A stretch of 43,876 nt of DNA from Candidatus Zixiibacteriota bacterium (lineage in GTDB: Bacteria; RBG-13-66-14; B26-G2; WVWN01), in assembly GCA_030613505.1 (NCBI GenBank), contig JAUWLW010000026.1:1-43876 (forward strand), in the 5' to 3' direction. This document shows positions 26,780-35,680 of the stretch, piece after piece. The notes under the pieces were generated by a model. That model saw only the letters and a list, made by a program, of their open reading frames with translations, searched no databases and was not told where the DNA came from. The position numbers and the translations under genes were made by a program. The stretch's first letter is position 1, and each line of letters starts with the position of its first letter.

Positions 26780-27433
26780 ATGGCAGAGAGAGCGTTTTGG
26801 GAAGACCACCACGCGCGCCGGCGCATGGTCTACCCCGCCGAAGAGGTCGTGCGGTTCGTGGCCTACGCCTTCCCCCGCGCCGAAGGCCGCCGCGCCTTGC
26901 GCGCCCTGGACCTGGGCTCCGGCTCCGGGCGCCACGCCGTCCTCCTGAGCCGCTCCGGCTTCCGGACCTTCGCGCTCGACTACTCCTTGCAGGCCGCCCG
27001 CAACGTGCGGGCCTTTTTGGCCGAGGAGGGGCTCGCCGGAAGCGCCGCCTGCGGCGCGATGGACCGTCTCCCGTTCCGGGATAATACTTTCGACGTCGTC
27101 CTGCCGTGGGAGTGCATATTCTACGGCGACGAGGCCGCGGTCGCGGGAGCGGTTGCGGAGGTCCGACGGGTCCTCGCGCCCGGCGGTTGGTGCTTCACCA
27201 ACCTACGCTCCCCGGACGATTCGCACGCCGCCGAATCGGAGGCCGTGGGCCCGAACGTCTACCTCAACCGCGGCGAGTGGGACGGCCTCCTCTTCACCGT
27301 CTACGACGAGGAGGGGGCGCGCGGGCTCTTCGCCGACGGCTTCGAGTTGGTGTGGTTCGACCGCTACCTCGTCACTCGCCGCAACGATACCGCTAGAGAT
27401 GCAGGATGGATGCTCGTCGTCCGCAAAAAGTAA
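26780..27433 (+). CDS. Class I SAM-dependent methyltransferase
   Basis: 217 aa. Motif I is LDLGSGSGRHAVLL near residue 43. Then follow ALDYSLQAA, DRLPFRDNTFDVVLPW, the post-motif EVRRVLAPGGWCFTNLRS, and a C-terminal beta meander. Substrate unknown; its place between a NeuB-type synthase and a WbqC-like gene suggests a sugar or sugar-linked target. AAGGA lies about 9 nt upstream of the ATG. Its end overlaps the start of the next gene by 28 nt. Confidence 0.88.
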   Translation: MAERAFWEDHHARRRMVYPAEEVVRFVAYAFPRAEGRRALRALDLGSGSGRHAVLLSRSGFRTFALDYSLQAARNVRAFLAEEGLAGSAACGAMDRLPFRDNTFDVVLPWECIFYGDEAAVAGAVAEVRRVLAPGGWCFTNLRSPDDSHAAESEAVGPNVYLNRGEWDGLLFTVYDEEGARGLFADGFELVWFDRYLVTRRNDTARDAGWMLVVRKK

Positions 27434-28122
27434 TCGCCCTCCACCAGCCGGTCTACCTCCCCTTCGCCGGCTTCTTCCGCAAGATGGCCCGGGCGGACGC
27501 CTTCGCCTTCATGGACTTCGTCCAACTCAACAAACGGAGCTGGCAGGTCCGCAACCGCATCAAGACCCGCGACGGGCCCCTCTGGCTCACGGTGCCGGTG
27601 CAAGTCAAAGGAAGGTACTCCCAGCTAATCCGCGACGCGCGCGTCGCCGGCGACAACTGGCGCCGCAAGCACTGGGAGGCGGTACGCCACAGCTACCGCG
27701 CGGCGCCGTACTTCGACGACTACGCCGGTTTCTTCGACGACGTATACGGCCGCGAGTGGGAGTGGCTGGTGGAGCTCAACCTCCACTTAATAGACGGCAT
27801 GCGCCGCTTCCTGGGCGTCGAGACGCCGGCGGTAGACGTCAAGGGGATGTCCTTCGAGGGAACGAAGACGGACCTCGTCGTCGACATCTGCAAGAAGCTG
27901 GACGGCACGGCGTACCTCTCCTCCGACGGCGAGGCGGCCTATATTGAAAAAGAAAAGTTCGACGCCGCGGGCCTGGGCCAAAGCTACCTCGGCTGGGAGC
28001 CGACGCCGTACCCGCAGCTCTTCGGCGAGTTCGTACCGAACCTCTCGGCGATCGACGTACTCTTCAACTGCGGCCCGGCGAGCCTGGACGTGATTATGGG
28101 GAAACCGCACCAAGGGGTCTAA
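27406..28122 (+). CDS. WbqC-like family protein
   Basis: 238 aa. The start IALHQPVYLPFAGFFRKMARADAFAFMDFVQ and the phrases RNRIKTRDGPLWLTVPV and DVLFNCGP are typical of the WbqC family (named after an O-antigen cluster gene). The biochemical activity of the family is not settled; members lie in surface-polysaccharide clusters and often beside methyltransferases. It overlaps the methyltransferase by 28 nt, so the two are co-translated. It probably acts with the NeuB-type synthase two genes upstream in making a surface sugar. Confidence 0.88.
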   Translation: MDARRPQKVIALHQPVYLPFAGFFRKMARADAFAFMDFVQLNKRSWQVRNRIKTRDGPLWLTVPVQVKGRYSQLIRDARVAGDNWRRKHWEAVRHSYRAAPYFDDYAGFFDDVYGREWEWLVELNLHLIDGMRRFLGVETPAVDVKGMSFEGTKTDLVVDICKKLDGTAYLSSDGEAAYIEKEKFDAAGLGQSYLGWEPTPYPQLFGEFVPNLSAIDVLFNCGPASLDVIMGKPHQGV

Positions 28123-28156
28123 CGACCTCAAACATAGAATCGGGGGGAGGAAGAGA

Positions 28157-29179
28157 ATGCGGCTAAGACGATTTATCAATCCCGTATTAACGTTTACGTT
28201 AACGGCTATTTTAACCGTGGATTGCGATAACCCCACGGCGGAAGAAGACAAAAAATGGCAAGGCCCGTTTCCCTGGAAGATCTTCGAAATTAACGAGCTA
28301 CCTAAAAATACGAGTATTACGGGCATATATATGATATCTGCCAACTACGGGTGGGCTTGCACTAACGGTTCCGAAATTTTAGGATTCAACGGCGATACCT
28401 GGTGCGTACATAGCGATTTCACGAACTCTCTTAAAGCCAATTTTTGGGATATACACTTTTCGGCCCCCGACGACGGTTGGGGCGTAGGCTTAAAACATAT
28501 ACCCGGTGTTTACCCCGGCCTCGTCGTCCACTACGACGGGAAGGATTGGAAGGAATTCGCCTCGCCTCCCGGCGAGCCCATTTTGTTCTGCGTCTACGCC
28601 CTCGCGCCCGACGACGTATGGGTAGGCGGGCCGGAGGGCATATTCCACTACGACGGCTCGGGCTGGACCCCCTGGCCCGTCGCCCGGTTCGTCTGGGGCC
28701 TCCACTTCACCTCCCCCGCCCACGGCTGGGCCGTGACCAGCCACGGGAGTTATCACCGCTGGGACGGCTCGAGCTGGACGAGCGTTAGCTCATTCGATAT
28801 TGAACGCCGCTTCGACGTCTTCGCGCCCACGCCTACAACCGCCTGGGCCGTAGGGGGCGGTACGGGGTTGGAGATACCGCCCGGCTACCCCATATTCCGT
28901 TACGACGCGGGACGTGACACCTGGGTAGAGTGGGAAAAGGACTGGTCGCGGGAGTACCCGCCTATCCTCAACGGCGTACACTTCGCGAGCCCGTCCGACG
29001 GCTGGGCCGCCGGCCAGGCAATATATCATTTCGAAGGCGAAACTTGGAACCACGTCCCGACCCCGGAAGGGTTCCACGCGTACGATGTCTTCACCCTAGG
29101 CGGCGACGAGGTGTGGGTAGGCGGCTTCGACCGCAAGATATATAAGTACGCCCCCGAAAGGGTAAAGGCCGCGCCGTAA
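28157..29179 (+). CDS. Exported beta-propeller protein (BNR/Ycf48-like)
   Basis: 340 aa. The N-terminus looks like a signal peptide followed by Cys23 (ILTVDC). Asp just before the Cys is not normal for a lipobox, so it may be a plain secreted protein or an atypical lipoprotein. The body has about seven blades marked by S..DGWGVG, PDDVWVGG, PAHGWAV, PTTAWAVGG, PSDGWAAG and GDEVWVGG, each followed by a phrase like YDGSGW. This is typical of BNR or Ycf48-like propellers. GGAGG upstream of the ATG. Codon use at the 5' end is AT-richer than that of the genes before it. Confidence 0.82.
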   Translation: MRLRRFINPVLTFTLTAILTVDCDNPTAEEDKKWQGPFPWKIFEINELPKNTSITGIYMISANYGWACTNGSEILGFNGDTWCVHSDFTNSLKANFWDIHFSAPDDGWGVGLKHIPGVYPGLVVHYDGKDWKEFASPPGEPILFCVYALAPDDVWVGGPEGIFHYDGSGWTPWPVARFVWGLHFTSPAHGWAVTSHGSYHRWDGSSWTSVSSFDIERRFDVFAPTPTTAWAVGGGTGLEIPPGYPIFRYDAGRDTWVEWEKDWSREYPPILNGVHFASPSDGWAAGQAIYHFEGETWNHVPTPEGFHAYDVFTLGGDEVWVGGFDRKIYKYAPERVKAAP

Positions 29180-29191
29180 CGCGGCCCTTTT
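29164..29191 (+). terminator. Terminator after the beta-propeller gene
   Basis: Stem GGCCGCG/CGCGGCC (29167-29173 with 29180-29186), then CTTTT. The stem overlaps the stop codon of the gene. Confidence 0.7.
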
Positions 29192-29213
29192 ACGCTAACG
29201 CGCGTTTGAACGT

Positions 29214-29864
29214 TCATAAACCTAACTTCGTTATTATGCCCTCCGCCTCCTCGCGGTCCTTCGCGAAGACCATCAAGTCTCCCCAGTAGCCCTGGCCCAC
29301 GACCAGCACGCCGTTGTACCACGGGACCTGCTGCGAGACGACCTGCACGTCGACGCCGGCCTCGCGAAGAGCGTCGGCTACGCGGATCGCCTCCGGCTCC
29401 GACCCCGCGCGGAAGACGACCGCCGTGTCCTCGTGCGAGAGTAGGATCTGGCGTACTTTTTTGACGTCGTCCACGACGTCGATTCCCTTCCACTCGCCGA
29501 GTTCGGCCAAACCCTCGTCGGCGGTGAGGTATATCGCCGGCTCGGCCGCGGCTACGGCCAGCCGCAAGCCCTCGTCTCGCGCTTCGTCCTCGTACACCTG
29601 CACTTCTTCTACCGGCGTAAGCTCCACGCCCTGGCGCCATAGCTCGTCCAGCAGCGCGACGACGCGCTCGTCCGGCAGGCCCTTCCCCTTCAAGAGCCGC
29701 TTGACCTCGTCGCGCGTGCGTCGGCCGTAACCAATTCTCGCCCGGCCGTACGAAAGCGCCGGCAGTACGGGCCGGGGGCTGTTCGCGAGCAGCAGCTCCG
29801 CCAGCGGCGCCGCGTCGATAACGACGACTACTTGCTGCTCCCCGTAACCGGTTTTGGCCGTCAT
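29214..29864 (-). CDS. PIN-like domain fused to a DUF2007 domain
   Basis: 216 aa, assigned from pattern. The N-terminal part (VVVVIDAAPLAELLL with Asp17, then ARDEGLRLAVAAAEPAIYLTADEGLAELGEWKGIDVV) follows the acidic pattern of PIN ribonucleases. The last 75 residues (SEPEAIRVADALREAGVDVQVVSQQ ... AKDREEAEGIITKL) fit DUF2007, a small putative signalling domain. The start overlaps the stop of the exported helical-repeat gene (ATGA). It has no signal peptide, so it is cytoplasmic although the rest of the operon is envelope-related. Confidence 0.65.
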   Translation of the reverse strand: MTAKTGYGEQQVVVVIDAAPLAELLLANSPRPVLPALSYGRARIGYGRRTRDEVKRLLKGKGLPDERVVALLDELWRQGVELTPVEEVQVYEDEARDEGLRLAVAAAEPAIYLTADEGLAELGEWKGIDVVDDVKKVRQILLSHEDTAVVFRAGSEPEAIRVADALREAGVDVQVVSQQVPWYNGVLVVGQGYWGDLMVFAKDREEAEGIITKLGL

Positions 29865-30445
29865 TCGCTCTCCTCGTTTAAATAGTCGAAGTACTTGAGT
29901 CCTTCGTCGCCGGGGAAGCGCTCCGCGAACGCGTCGCGCACTCCCCGCGCTTCCTCCGTCCGCCCCTCCTTATAATACGCCTCGGCCAGCGCCACGCCGA
30001 GCAAGCGCGCGGTGTCGTCGTCGCAGTCGCGCCACGCGCGCTCGAGCAACGCGACGCGGTCACCCGCGGCGTTGAGGTCCGCGGCGAGCAGCACCGCCCG
30101 GCCGCGCAGCGGCCAGGGAAGCTCGCCGTCGCCGGCCATATCGCGGAAGACGATGTCCGCCGTCGCCGCGTAGCCGTCGGCCAACAGCGCGAGCGTATCC
30201 ACGTACGCGGCGAGCGGTTTCGTCTCGACGTTCTTCTTATACAATAACAATACGCAATCCAACGCCTGGTTGGCCAAGGGCGCCACCGGGTCCCCCCGGC
30301 CGTAGGCCACGAGCTCCGCGGCGGCCTTTTCCTTCTCCCCCGCTTCGAGGTAGGCCGCGGCGTCGTGGAGCGAACCGGCGGCCGAAGCCGTCGCCGCCAG
30401 CGCCAGCGCCGATATAAATAGTATCGCTACTCGTGGCGCATACAT
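29861..30445 (-). CDS. Exported helical-repeat (TPR-like) protein
   Basis: 194 aa with a signal peptide cut near ASA-AGSL. The mature part is all-helical with TPR-like phrases (DAAAYLEAGEKEKAAAELVAYGRGD, GVALAEAYYKEGRTEEARGVRDAFAERFPGD). It is probably periplasmic and binds a partner protein. It starts 4 nt after the large DUF4175-type gene and overlaps the next gene by 4 nt, so it belongs to a three-gene operon. No known family is recognised beyond the repeats. Confidence 0.78.
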   Translation of the reverse strand: MYAPRVAILFISALALAATASAAGSLHDAAAYLEAGEKEKAAAELVAYGRGDPVAPLANQALDCVLLLYKKNVETKPLAAYVDTLALLADGYAATADIVFRDMAGDGELPWPLRGRAVLLAADLNAAGDRVALLERAWRDCDDDTARLLGVALAEAYYKEGRTEEARGVRDAFAERFPGDEGLKYFDYLNEESE

Positions 30446-30449
30446 ACTC

Positions 30450-33400
30450 TTATTCGCCCCCGGCCAGGCGGCGGTAGTATTCGGCCAGCGACGCGCGAAG
30501 GTCCGCCGGGACGTACCCCGCCGCGGGAGGCGCGCTCGCCGTTCCGGCCTCGAGCCGCGGCGCCGTCAGCGTACCGGGCAGCGGCGCCGCCGTCGGCGTC
30601 GCGTATTCCCGGGCCGGCTCGGCCCGGCGCCGGCTCGAGCGCCCCTGGACCCGCAAAGCCCGCGTCGACGAGAGCATCCGCTCCAGCAGCTTCTCCTGCT
30701 TCTCTAAAACGCTTTCGTCGAGCCGCCCGGTTTTAAGTTCCCGCTCGAGCTCCGCCATCTCTTCGGCCAGGCCGCCCAGGTCGCCCGCCTTCTCGGCGCC
30801 GCGGCCGCGGCCCTCCCGCGCCAACTTCTCCAACCCCTCCCGTATCATCGCCTGCTCCGCGGCCAGCCGCTCGAGCGCGAGCCGAAGCTCGGAAGGCGAC
30901 ATCCCGGGCATCATCGAAAACATCGACTTCCCCTGGCGATTGACCTGGCGCTGGCCCTCGGCGAGCATCTTCATGTGCTCTATCATCTCGGCCAGGCCCA
31001 TCGACGAGCCGGCGGCGGCGACGTTGCTCCGCACCTCCAACAGCGCCGCGGCTACGACGTTAAGGCCCGCCAAAGCGCGTACGTTCGCCTCCGCCGCGGC
31101 GCCGCGGTTGCCCAGCTCGTAATTGCGCGCGCCGGCCTCCAGCTCCGCGCCGATGTCCGCCAGCGCCTCGCTGACGGCCAGCGGTACCAGGAGCGACTTC
31201 TCCGCGGCCGCCCGGGCGTCTCCGCTTACGCTGCCCACTTCGGCCGCCAAACCCTCCTGGCGTTCGGCGAAGGCCGGCCCGGCGTCGCCCGCCAGCTCCG
31301 CAGCCATCGCCTCCGTCCGGTGCGACGCGGCCAACACGCGCTCGATCGCCCGGTCCAACTCGGCCAGCAGCGCGCGCCGCTTCCCCTCGCGGTAGCGCTT
31401 CGACAACTCGCGCAGCGCCGCGGCCAGCTCCTCCAACTCCTTTTCCGCGGCCGCGCCGCCGGCCACAGCCTCCTCCATCTCGCCCGCGGCCAGGTCTTGC
31501 GCGGCGCGTTCGGCGGCGCGCGCCGCCCCACCCCTCTCGTACTCTTCGGCTATTTTACGGAGCTCGGCGGCGAGCTCGGCGTCAACGTCGTCGAAGGTCC
31601 GGGCCGCCTCCCGTACGTCGGCGCCGAATTCTTTAACGTCGCGCGCGAGCTCGCGCTGGTCGCGGGGGGCGTCGGCGGCCTCGAGCCGCTCGAGGACGTC
31701 GCGCTGCCGCTCGGCCAACTCCTCGGCGCAGGCGGCCAGGTTGCGCAACAGCTCCTCGCGCCGGGCTTCTTTTAATATGTTGATGACGCGCTCGAGGTTG
31801 CGCTCCAGCTCGGCCTGGTCCAGCTTAACCTCCTCCATCAGCTCGCGGACGCGCTCCGGGTCCACCTCGCGCAGCGCCTCGGATAGTTTGCGCAGCGCCT
31901 CCTTCGACTCCTCGTCCAGCACCTCGTTCAACAGGCGGCTGGCTTCGACGATCTTGGCCGCGAGCTCCGGGCTGATGACGTTCTCGCCGGCGCGCTCCAG
32001 TAAGGCTTCGAGTTTCTCCGCCGCTTCGCCCAGCTCGCGCCGGAGCCGCTCTTGTTCGGCGACCAGCTCGCGCAGCTCCGGGCGGGACAACGCTTCCTCC
32101 CGGCCCCGCGCCGCGGCATCCCTCAGCTGCTCGCGCAGGCGCCGCGCCTGCTCCCGCAAACCCGCCAGGTCGGAAACGCCCTCCGTCATCTCCGCGCTCA
32201 CCTCCTCGAACATCTCCGCCGCGGTGGGGAAGCGGAAGCGGTACGTCGCCGAACGCCCGGCCTTGGGGCCGCGCACGTCGTCGTTGTCGAACGCCTCTAC
32301 GTAGTACGCTATCACGTCGCCGGGGAAAAGGTCCATACCCGGCGGAATGAGGTCGACGTCGCCCTCCAGCTCGCGCCGGCCGCCGCCCGAGCCGACCTCG
32401 CCCGTCAGGCGCCGGCCGGTGGCCTCGTTATAATAGACGACGCGCACGTCGCCCAGGCCGAAGTCGTCGGCGCAAGTGAACCGCAGCCGCGGCGAACGCG
32501 ACGTGTCGGCGATGACCAGGTCTCGGGCCGGCTCTACGACCACGACCTCCGGCGCCCCGTCCGGCTCGACGGCGACGGCGAAGCGCGGCGTGAAGGCCTC
32601 GCCCCAACGCGACGCGGCCTTGACGCGATAGGTCCCGGCTTCGGCCACGACGAAGTCGCCGGCGAAGACGTCGCCCTCGCGTTCGCACGGTGCGCGGAGG
32701 CCGCCGGGCGCCTCGAGCTCGACCGCTTCCGCGCCCTCGACGCCGACCTCTACGCGGACCGTAGAACCGGCGAGCGCGCGGACGTCCCCCTCTCCCGGCG
32801 GCAGCGCCCGGGCCGGCAAGCCGGCGTACGCCGGCGGCGTCACCGCGACGCGCAGCCCGCCGAAGGACGGCGGCGGCACGACCTCGACCTTGTAACGCCG
32901 GCTCTTCTCGCCGCCCGCGACGACGTAGTACCGGAAATCCTCGGCGCCGGCCTTGACCGCCGCGGCGAGCTCTCGCGGGCCGCGAAGTTCCATCGGGACC
33001 TCGCTTGCGGCGCCGCCCCGCTCGACGACGACGGCGGCCTCCCCGGCGAAATCCCGCCGGAGCGTCGCCTCAACCGCTACGGTTCCGCCTACGCCCACGC
33101 GCGTGTCGCCCGGGGACACGCCGGCGATAAGGCCCCCCGTCGGCGCGGCTTCGGCCAAGGCCGCCAGGCGGTCGCCCAGGAACCCGGGCGCAGCGAACGC
33201 GACGACCAACCACGCCGCCGCCGCCCCGGAGAGCAAGCCCAGCGGTACGTACCTATACCGCCCGGGCAAAGGCGCCTTCATACTCGCCGGGAGGCGCCGC
33301 TCGACGTCGCCGACGAACGCCTCGGCCAGCTGGGGCGAGGTACCACGGTCGCCCTCGGCCGCGGCGACGTAGTACGCCGACGCCAGCCGCCGCCTGAGCG

Positions 33401-33683
33401 ACGGCACCCGCGATTCGGCGGTGTCCACGGCGTCGGCCAGGCGCGCCCGCGCCGCCAGGCCCCGGCCCAGAAGTCGCCAGAATACGTACAGCGCGCCGCC
33501 GGCGGCGACCACCGCCGAACCCGCGGCGAGCCACCACCCCCAAAGTGCCGACGCAACCAAGGCGAACAACGTCGCGGCCGCGACCACCGCTACAACGCCG
33601 GCGGCGCCGCACAGCGCCACGCTGGCGACGCGGCCTTGCTTCAGCCGGATAACGGCCTTAATAATCTCCCGCGGCCTGTCCAT
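30450..33683 (-). CDS. DUF4175-type large membrane protein with coiled coil
   Basis: 1077 aa. Two membrane segments lie in the first 75 residues and one near residues 148-168. A beta-rich outside region follows (VAVTPPAYAGLPARALPPGEG, TYRVKAASRWGE, DDFGLGDVRVVYY, AYYVEAFDNDD). From about residue 490 on there is a very long charged helical region rich in Glu, Arg, Leu and Ala (EQERLRRELGEAAEKLEALLE), then a short Pro/Ala-rich tail. This layout matches the DUF4175 family, whose function is unknown. No ribosome site is seen before the ATG, and the promoter at 33702-33730 would give a short leader. First gene of a three-gene operon. Confidence 0.82.
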   Translation of the reverse strand: MDRPREIIKAVIRLKQGRVASVALCGAAGVVAVVAAATLFALVASALWGWWLAAGSAVVAAGGALYVFWRLLGRGLAARARLADAVDTAESRVPSLRRRLASAYYVAAAEGDRGTSPQLAEAFVGDVERRLPASMKAPLPGRYRYVPLGLLSGAAAAWLVVAFAAPGFLGDRLAALAEAAPTGGLIAGVSPGDTRVGVGGTVAVEATLRRDFAGEAAVVVERGGAASEVPMELRGPRELAAAVKAGAEDFRYYVVAGGEKSRRYKVEVVPPPSFGGLRVAVTPPAYAGLPARALPPGEGDVRALAGSTVRVEVGVEGAEAVELEAPGGLRAPCEREGDVFAGDFVVAEAGTYRVKAASRWGEAFTPRFAVAVEPDGAPEVVVVEPARDLVIADTSRSPRLRFTCADDFGLGDVRVVYYNEATGRRLTGEVGSGGGRRELEGDVDLIPPGMDLFPGDVIAYYVEAFDNDDVRGPKAGRSATYRFRFPTAAEMFEEVSAEMTEGVSDLAGLREQARRLREQLRDAAARGREEALSRPELRELVAEQERLRRELGEAAEKLEALLERAGENVISPELAAKIVEASRLLNEVLDEESKEALRKLSEALREVDPERVRELMEEVKLDQAELERNLERVINILKEARREELLRNLAACAEELAERQRDVLERLEAADAPRDQRELARDVKEFGADVREAARTFDDVDAELAAELRKIAEEYERGGAARAAERAAQDLAAGEMEEAVAGGAAAEKELEELAAALRELSKRYREGKRRALLAELDRAIERVLAASHRTEAMAAELAGDAGPAFAERQEGLAAEVGSVSGDARAAAEKSLLVPLAVSEALADIGAELEAGARNYELGNRGAAAEANVRALAGLNVVAAALLEVRSNVAAAGSSMGLAEMIEHMKMLAEGQRQVNRQGKSMFSMMPGMSPSELRLALERLAAEQAMIREGLEKLAREGRGRGAEKAGDLGGLAEEMAELERELKTGRLDESVLEKQEKLLERMLSSTRALRVQGRSSRRRAEPAREYATPTAAPLPGTLTAPRLEAGTASAPPAAGYVPADLRASLAEYYRRLAGGE

Positions 33684-33701
33684 AAAGCGTTTACCGATAC
33701 G

Positions 33702-33730
33702 ATTTTAACCCATTATACGCCCCGTGCCAA
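33702..33730 (-). promoter_or_regulatory. Promoter of the DUF4175-type operon
   Basis: On the minus strand TTGGCA (33730-33725), a 17-nt spacer and TAAAAT (33707-33702). The leader is about 13 nt. Confidence 0.6.
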
Positions 33731-33774
33731 CATTATTAGGGAAGGGCCGCGGCTGCGGACGCAGCCGGTTACCC

Positions 33775-33803
33775 TTTACTAAACGAAAAAGCTTTGCTAA
33801 AAT
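33775..33803 (+). promoter_or_regulatory. Possible promoter of the GT-C gene at 33812
   Basis: TTTACT (33775-33780), a 17-nt spacer and TAAAAT (33798-33803). The start point near 33810 would make the message leaderless. Confidence 0.45.
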
Positions 33804-33811
33804 CCCGAATT

Positions 33812-35491
33812 ATGATGACCAACACAAATCTATCGCGGCGGGCCGAGGTGACGATCCTGATTCTGATATTCATCGTCGCCTTGGCCCCACGGCTCTGGTG
33901 CTTCTTCCATAATTTTTTACCCGAGGCCGACGCCGGAAACATCCTCGAGGTCGGCCGCAACCTGTCCCAAGGGCGCGGGTACGTAACGTACGCCAAATGG
34001 GACTTCTACGGCGAACCCGGCCCGGTCGTTCACGCCGAGGGCAACCGCCAACCGCTGGTGCCGCTGGTGGCCGCGGCCACGTTCGCGCTGGGGGCGAACA
34101 CCGCCGCAGCAGCACGCATACTCACGCTCATAGCCTCGCTCGGCGCGCTGGCGTTGTTATATTTACTTATCAGGCGGTGGCTCGGGCCGAGGCTCGCGCT
34201 GGCCGGCGTCGCCGTGGCGGCGCTCGAGCCGGCGTTCCTATGGTTCTCGAGCCGGGTCCAACCCGAAGCCTACTTCATCCTGCTCTTCTTCGCCGCCATC
34301 GCGGTAGCGGGCGACTTCGAGCGCGAGCGCCCTTCCCTCGTTAGACCCATTATCGTGGGCGTACTTTTAAGCCTCTCGTACCTGTGCCAGCTGAACGGCG
34401 CGCTGCTACTAGTCGCGTACCTGGTGGCGCTGTTCGTGGCCTACCGGCGGAGAGCCTTCACGCCGGCGGCGCTGGCGCTGCTGGCCTTCGCCGTCGCGGC
34501 GGTGCCGTGGTTGATACGAAACGCCCGCGTCTTCGGCGACCCGTTCTACTCTCAGGCCAAGTACTTCATAATCGCGCCCAACCTGGAACAAGTGTGGGCG
34601 GTCAAAAGGCACGTACCGACGTGGGCCGGCTTCTTCGCTTCGTACGATTTCTTCGGCCTACTGGGCCGGTACGTCCGGGGGTTGTGGCGGGCGATCGAAC
34701 CGTTCCTGCTCGGCAACCTCGGCACGGGCGAGCCGTTCAAAGGCGCGCCGTTCGTCGCTTTCGTCTTACTGGCCGCGGTCGCCGTCCCGCTACTCCGGCG
34801 CCGGCGCGCGCTCCTCTTCCCGGCGCTCGCCCTCCTGGCCTCCATCCTGGGCTTCGCCGTTTACGGTTGGGGGCTCTTCCGCTACTTCACGCCGTTCTAC
34901 CTGCTGGCCATCCCCCTCGGCCTCGCGGGGGCAATACGGGTCGCGGGCCTGTTCAAACGGCGGCGGCGTTGGATCACGGCCGCGTTGGTCGTCATATTAT
35001 TGCTGCCTTTCGTCAAGCCGCTCGCTAGAACGCTCCGGCAGGACGACCGGGTCGAATATAAACGCCTCGCCGAAGTCGCAACGTGGCTCAACGAACACAC
35101 CAAACCCGACGAGGTCGTCGTCACCTGGCCGCGCGTCATCCAACTCCTGTACCAATACGACCGGCCCACGCTCTATTGGCCCGTGGGCGGCGTTCGCGAG
35201 ATCCTCGCCGTCTTGGCCAATTACGACGTCCGGTTCGTCGTCGTCGAGCCGATCGTGCTGCCGCTCCGCCCGGGTTTGACGGCCTTGTGGTACAAAGGTT
35301 ACACGGGCCTGAAGAAAGTGCCTACGGACGTGTCGGAGGACAAACTGACCATCATACGCGTCGACTACGGCGGCGAAGCCTTTAAACAAGCTTACCGCGC
35401 CGAGGATACGACCTATTTAATCGTCTACGAGGTCGACCAGGCCAAGCTGCGCGCCACCGTTTACGGCGCGTACTTGACCGGTATAGAGTAG
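33812..35491 (+). CDS. GT-C membrane glycosyltransferase (ArnT/PMT-like)
   Basis: 559 aa from the ATG at 33812; a TTG at 33794 in frame is possible but would lie upstream of the predicted transcript start. The first outside loop has LPEADAGNILEVGRNLSQGRGY, with the Asp expected in GT-C enzymes, and GNRQPLVPLVAAATFALG follows. About ten membrane segments come next, then a soluble C-terminal domain (LAEVATWLNEHTKPDEVVVTWP onward). It probably moves a sugar from a polyprenyl phosphate on the outer face of the membrane. It is divergent from the DUF4175 operon and forms its own unit, closed by the terminator at 35598. Confidence 0.83.
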   Translation: MMTNTNLSRRAEVTILILIFIVALAPRLWCFFHNFLPEADAGNILEVGRNLSQGRGYVTYAKWDFYGEPGPVVHAEGNRQPLVPLVAAATFALGANTAAAARILTLIASLGALALLYLLIRRWLGPRLALAGVAVAALEPAFLWFSSRVQPEAYFILLFFAAIAVAGDFERERPSLVRPIIVGVLLSLSYLCQLNGALLLVAYLVALFVAYRRRAFTPAALALLAFAVAAVPWLIRNARVFGDPFYSQAKYFIIAPNLEQVWAVKRHVPTWAGFFASYDFFGLLGRYVRGLWRAIEPFLLGNLGTGEPFKGAPFVAFVLLAAVAVPLLRRRRALLFPALALLASILGFAVYGWGLFRYFTPFYLLAIPLGLAGAIRVAGLFKRRRRWITAALVVILLLPFVKPLARTLRQDDRVEYKRLAEVATWLNEHTKPDEVVVTWPRVIQLLYQYDRPTLYWPVGGVREILAVLANYDVRFVVVEPIVLPLRPGLTALWYKGYTGLKKVPTDVSEDKLTIIRVDYGGEAFKQAYRAEDTTYLIVYEVDQAKLRATVYGAYLTGIE

Positions 35492-35597
35492 CCGGCGCCG
35501 GCTCTGAGGCCGGGCGACCGATCCGTTTTTCTCGCTAACGAGAGTAAACACGACGACGCAAAAAGAACGCACCGCCGTAATAATGAAATATGTGGAG

Positions 35598-35623
35598 CCG
35601 GCCGCCTACGGGCGGCCGGTTTT
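35598..35623 (+). terminator. Terminator of the GT-C gene at 33812
   Basis: Perfect 9-bp stem CCGGCCGCC/GGCGGCCGG (35598-35606 with 35611-35619), loop TACG, then four T residues. Confidence 0.8.
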
Positions 35624-35680
35624 GCTGTAGGCGGCTTTAATCCGGAAAACTTTGAGCCGCGGCCCGTCGACGACGACATT

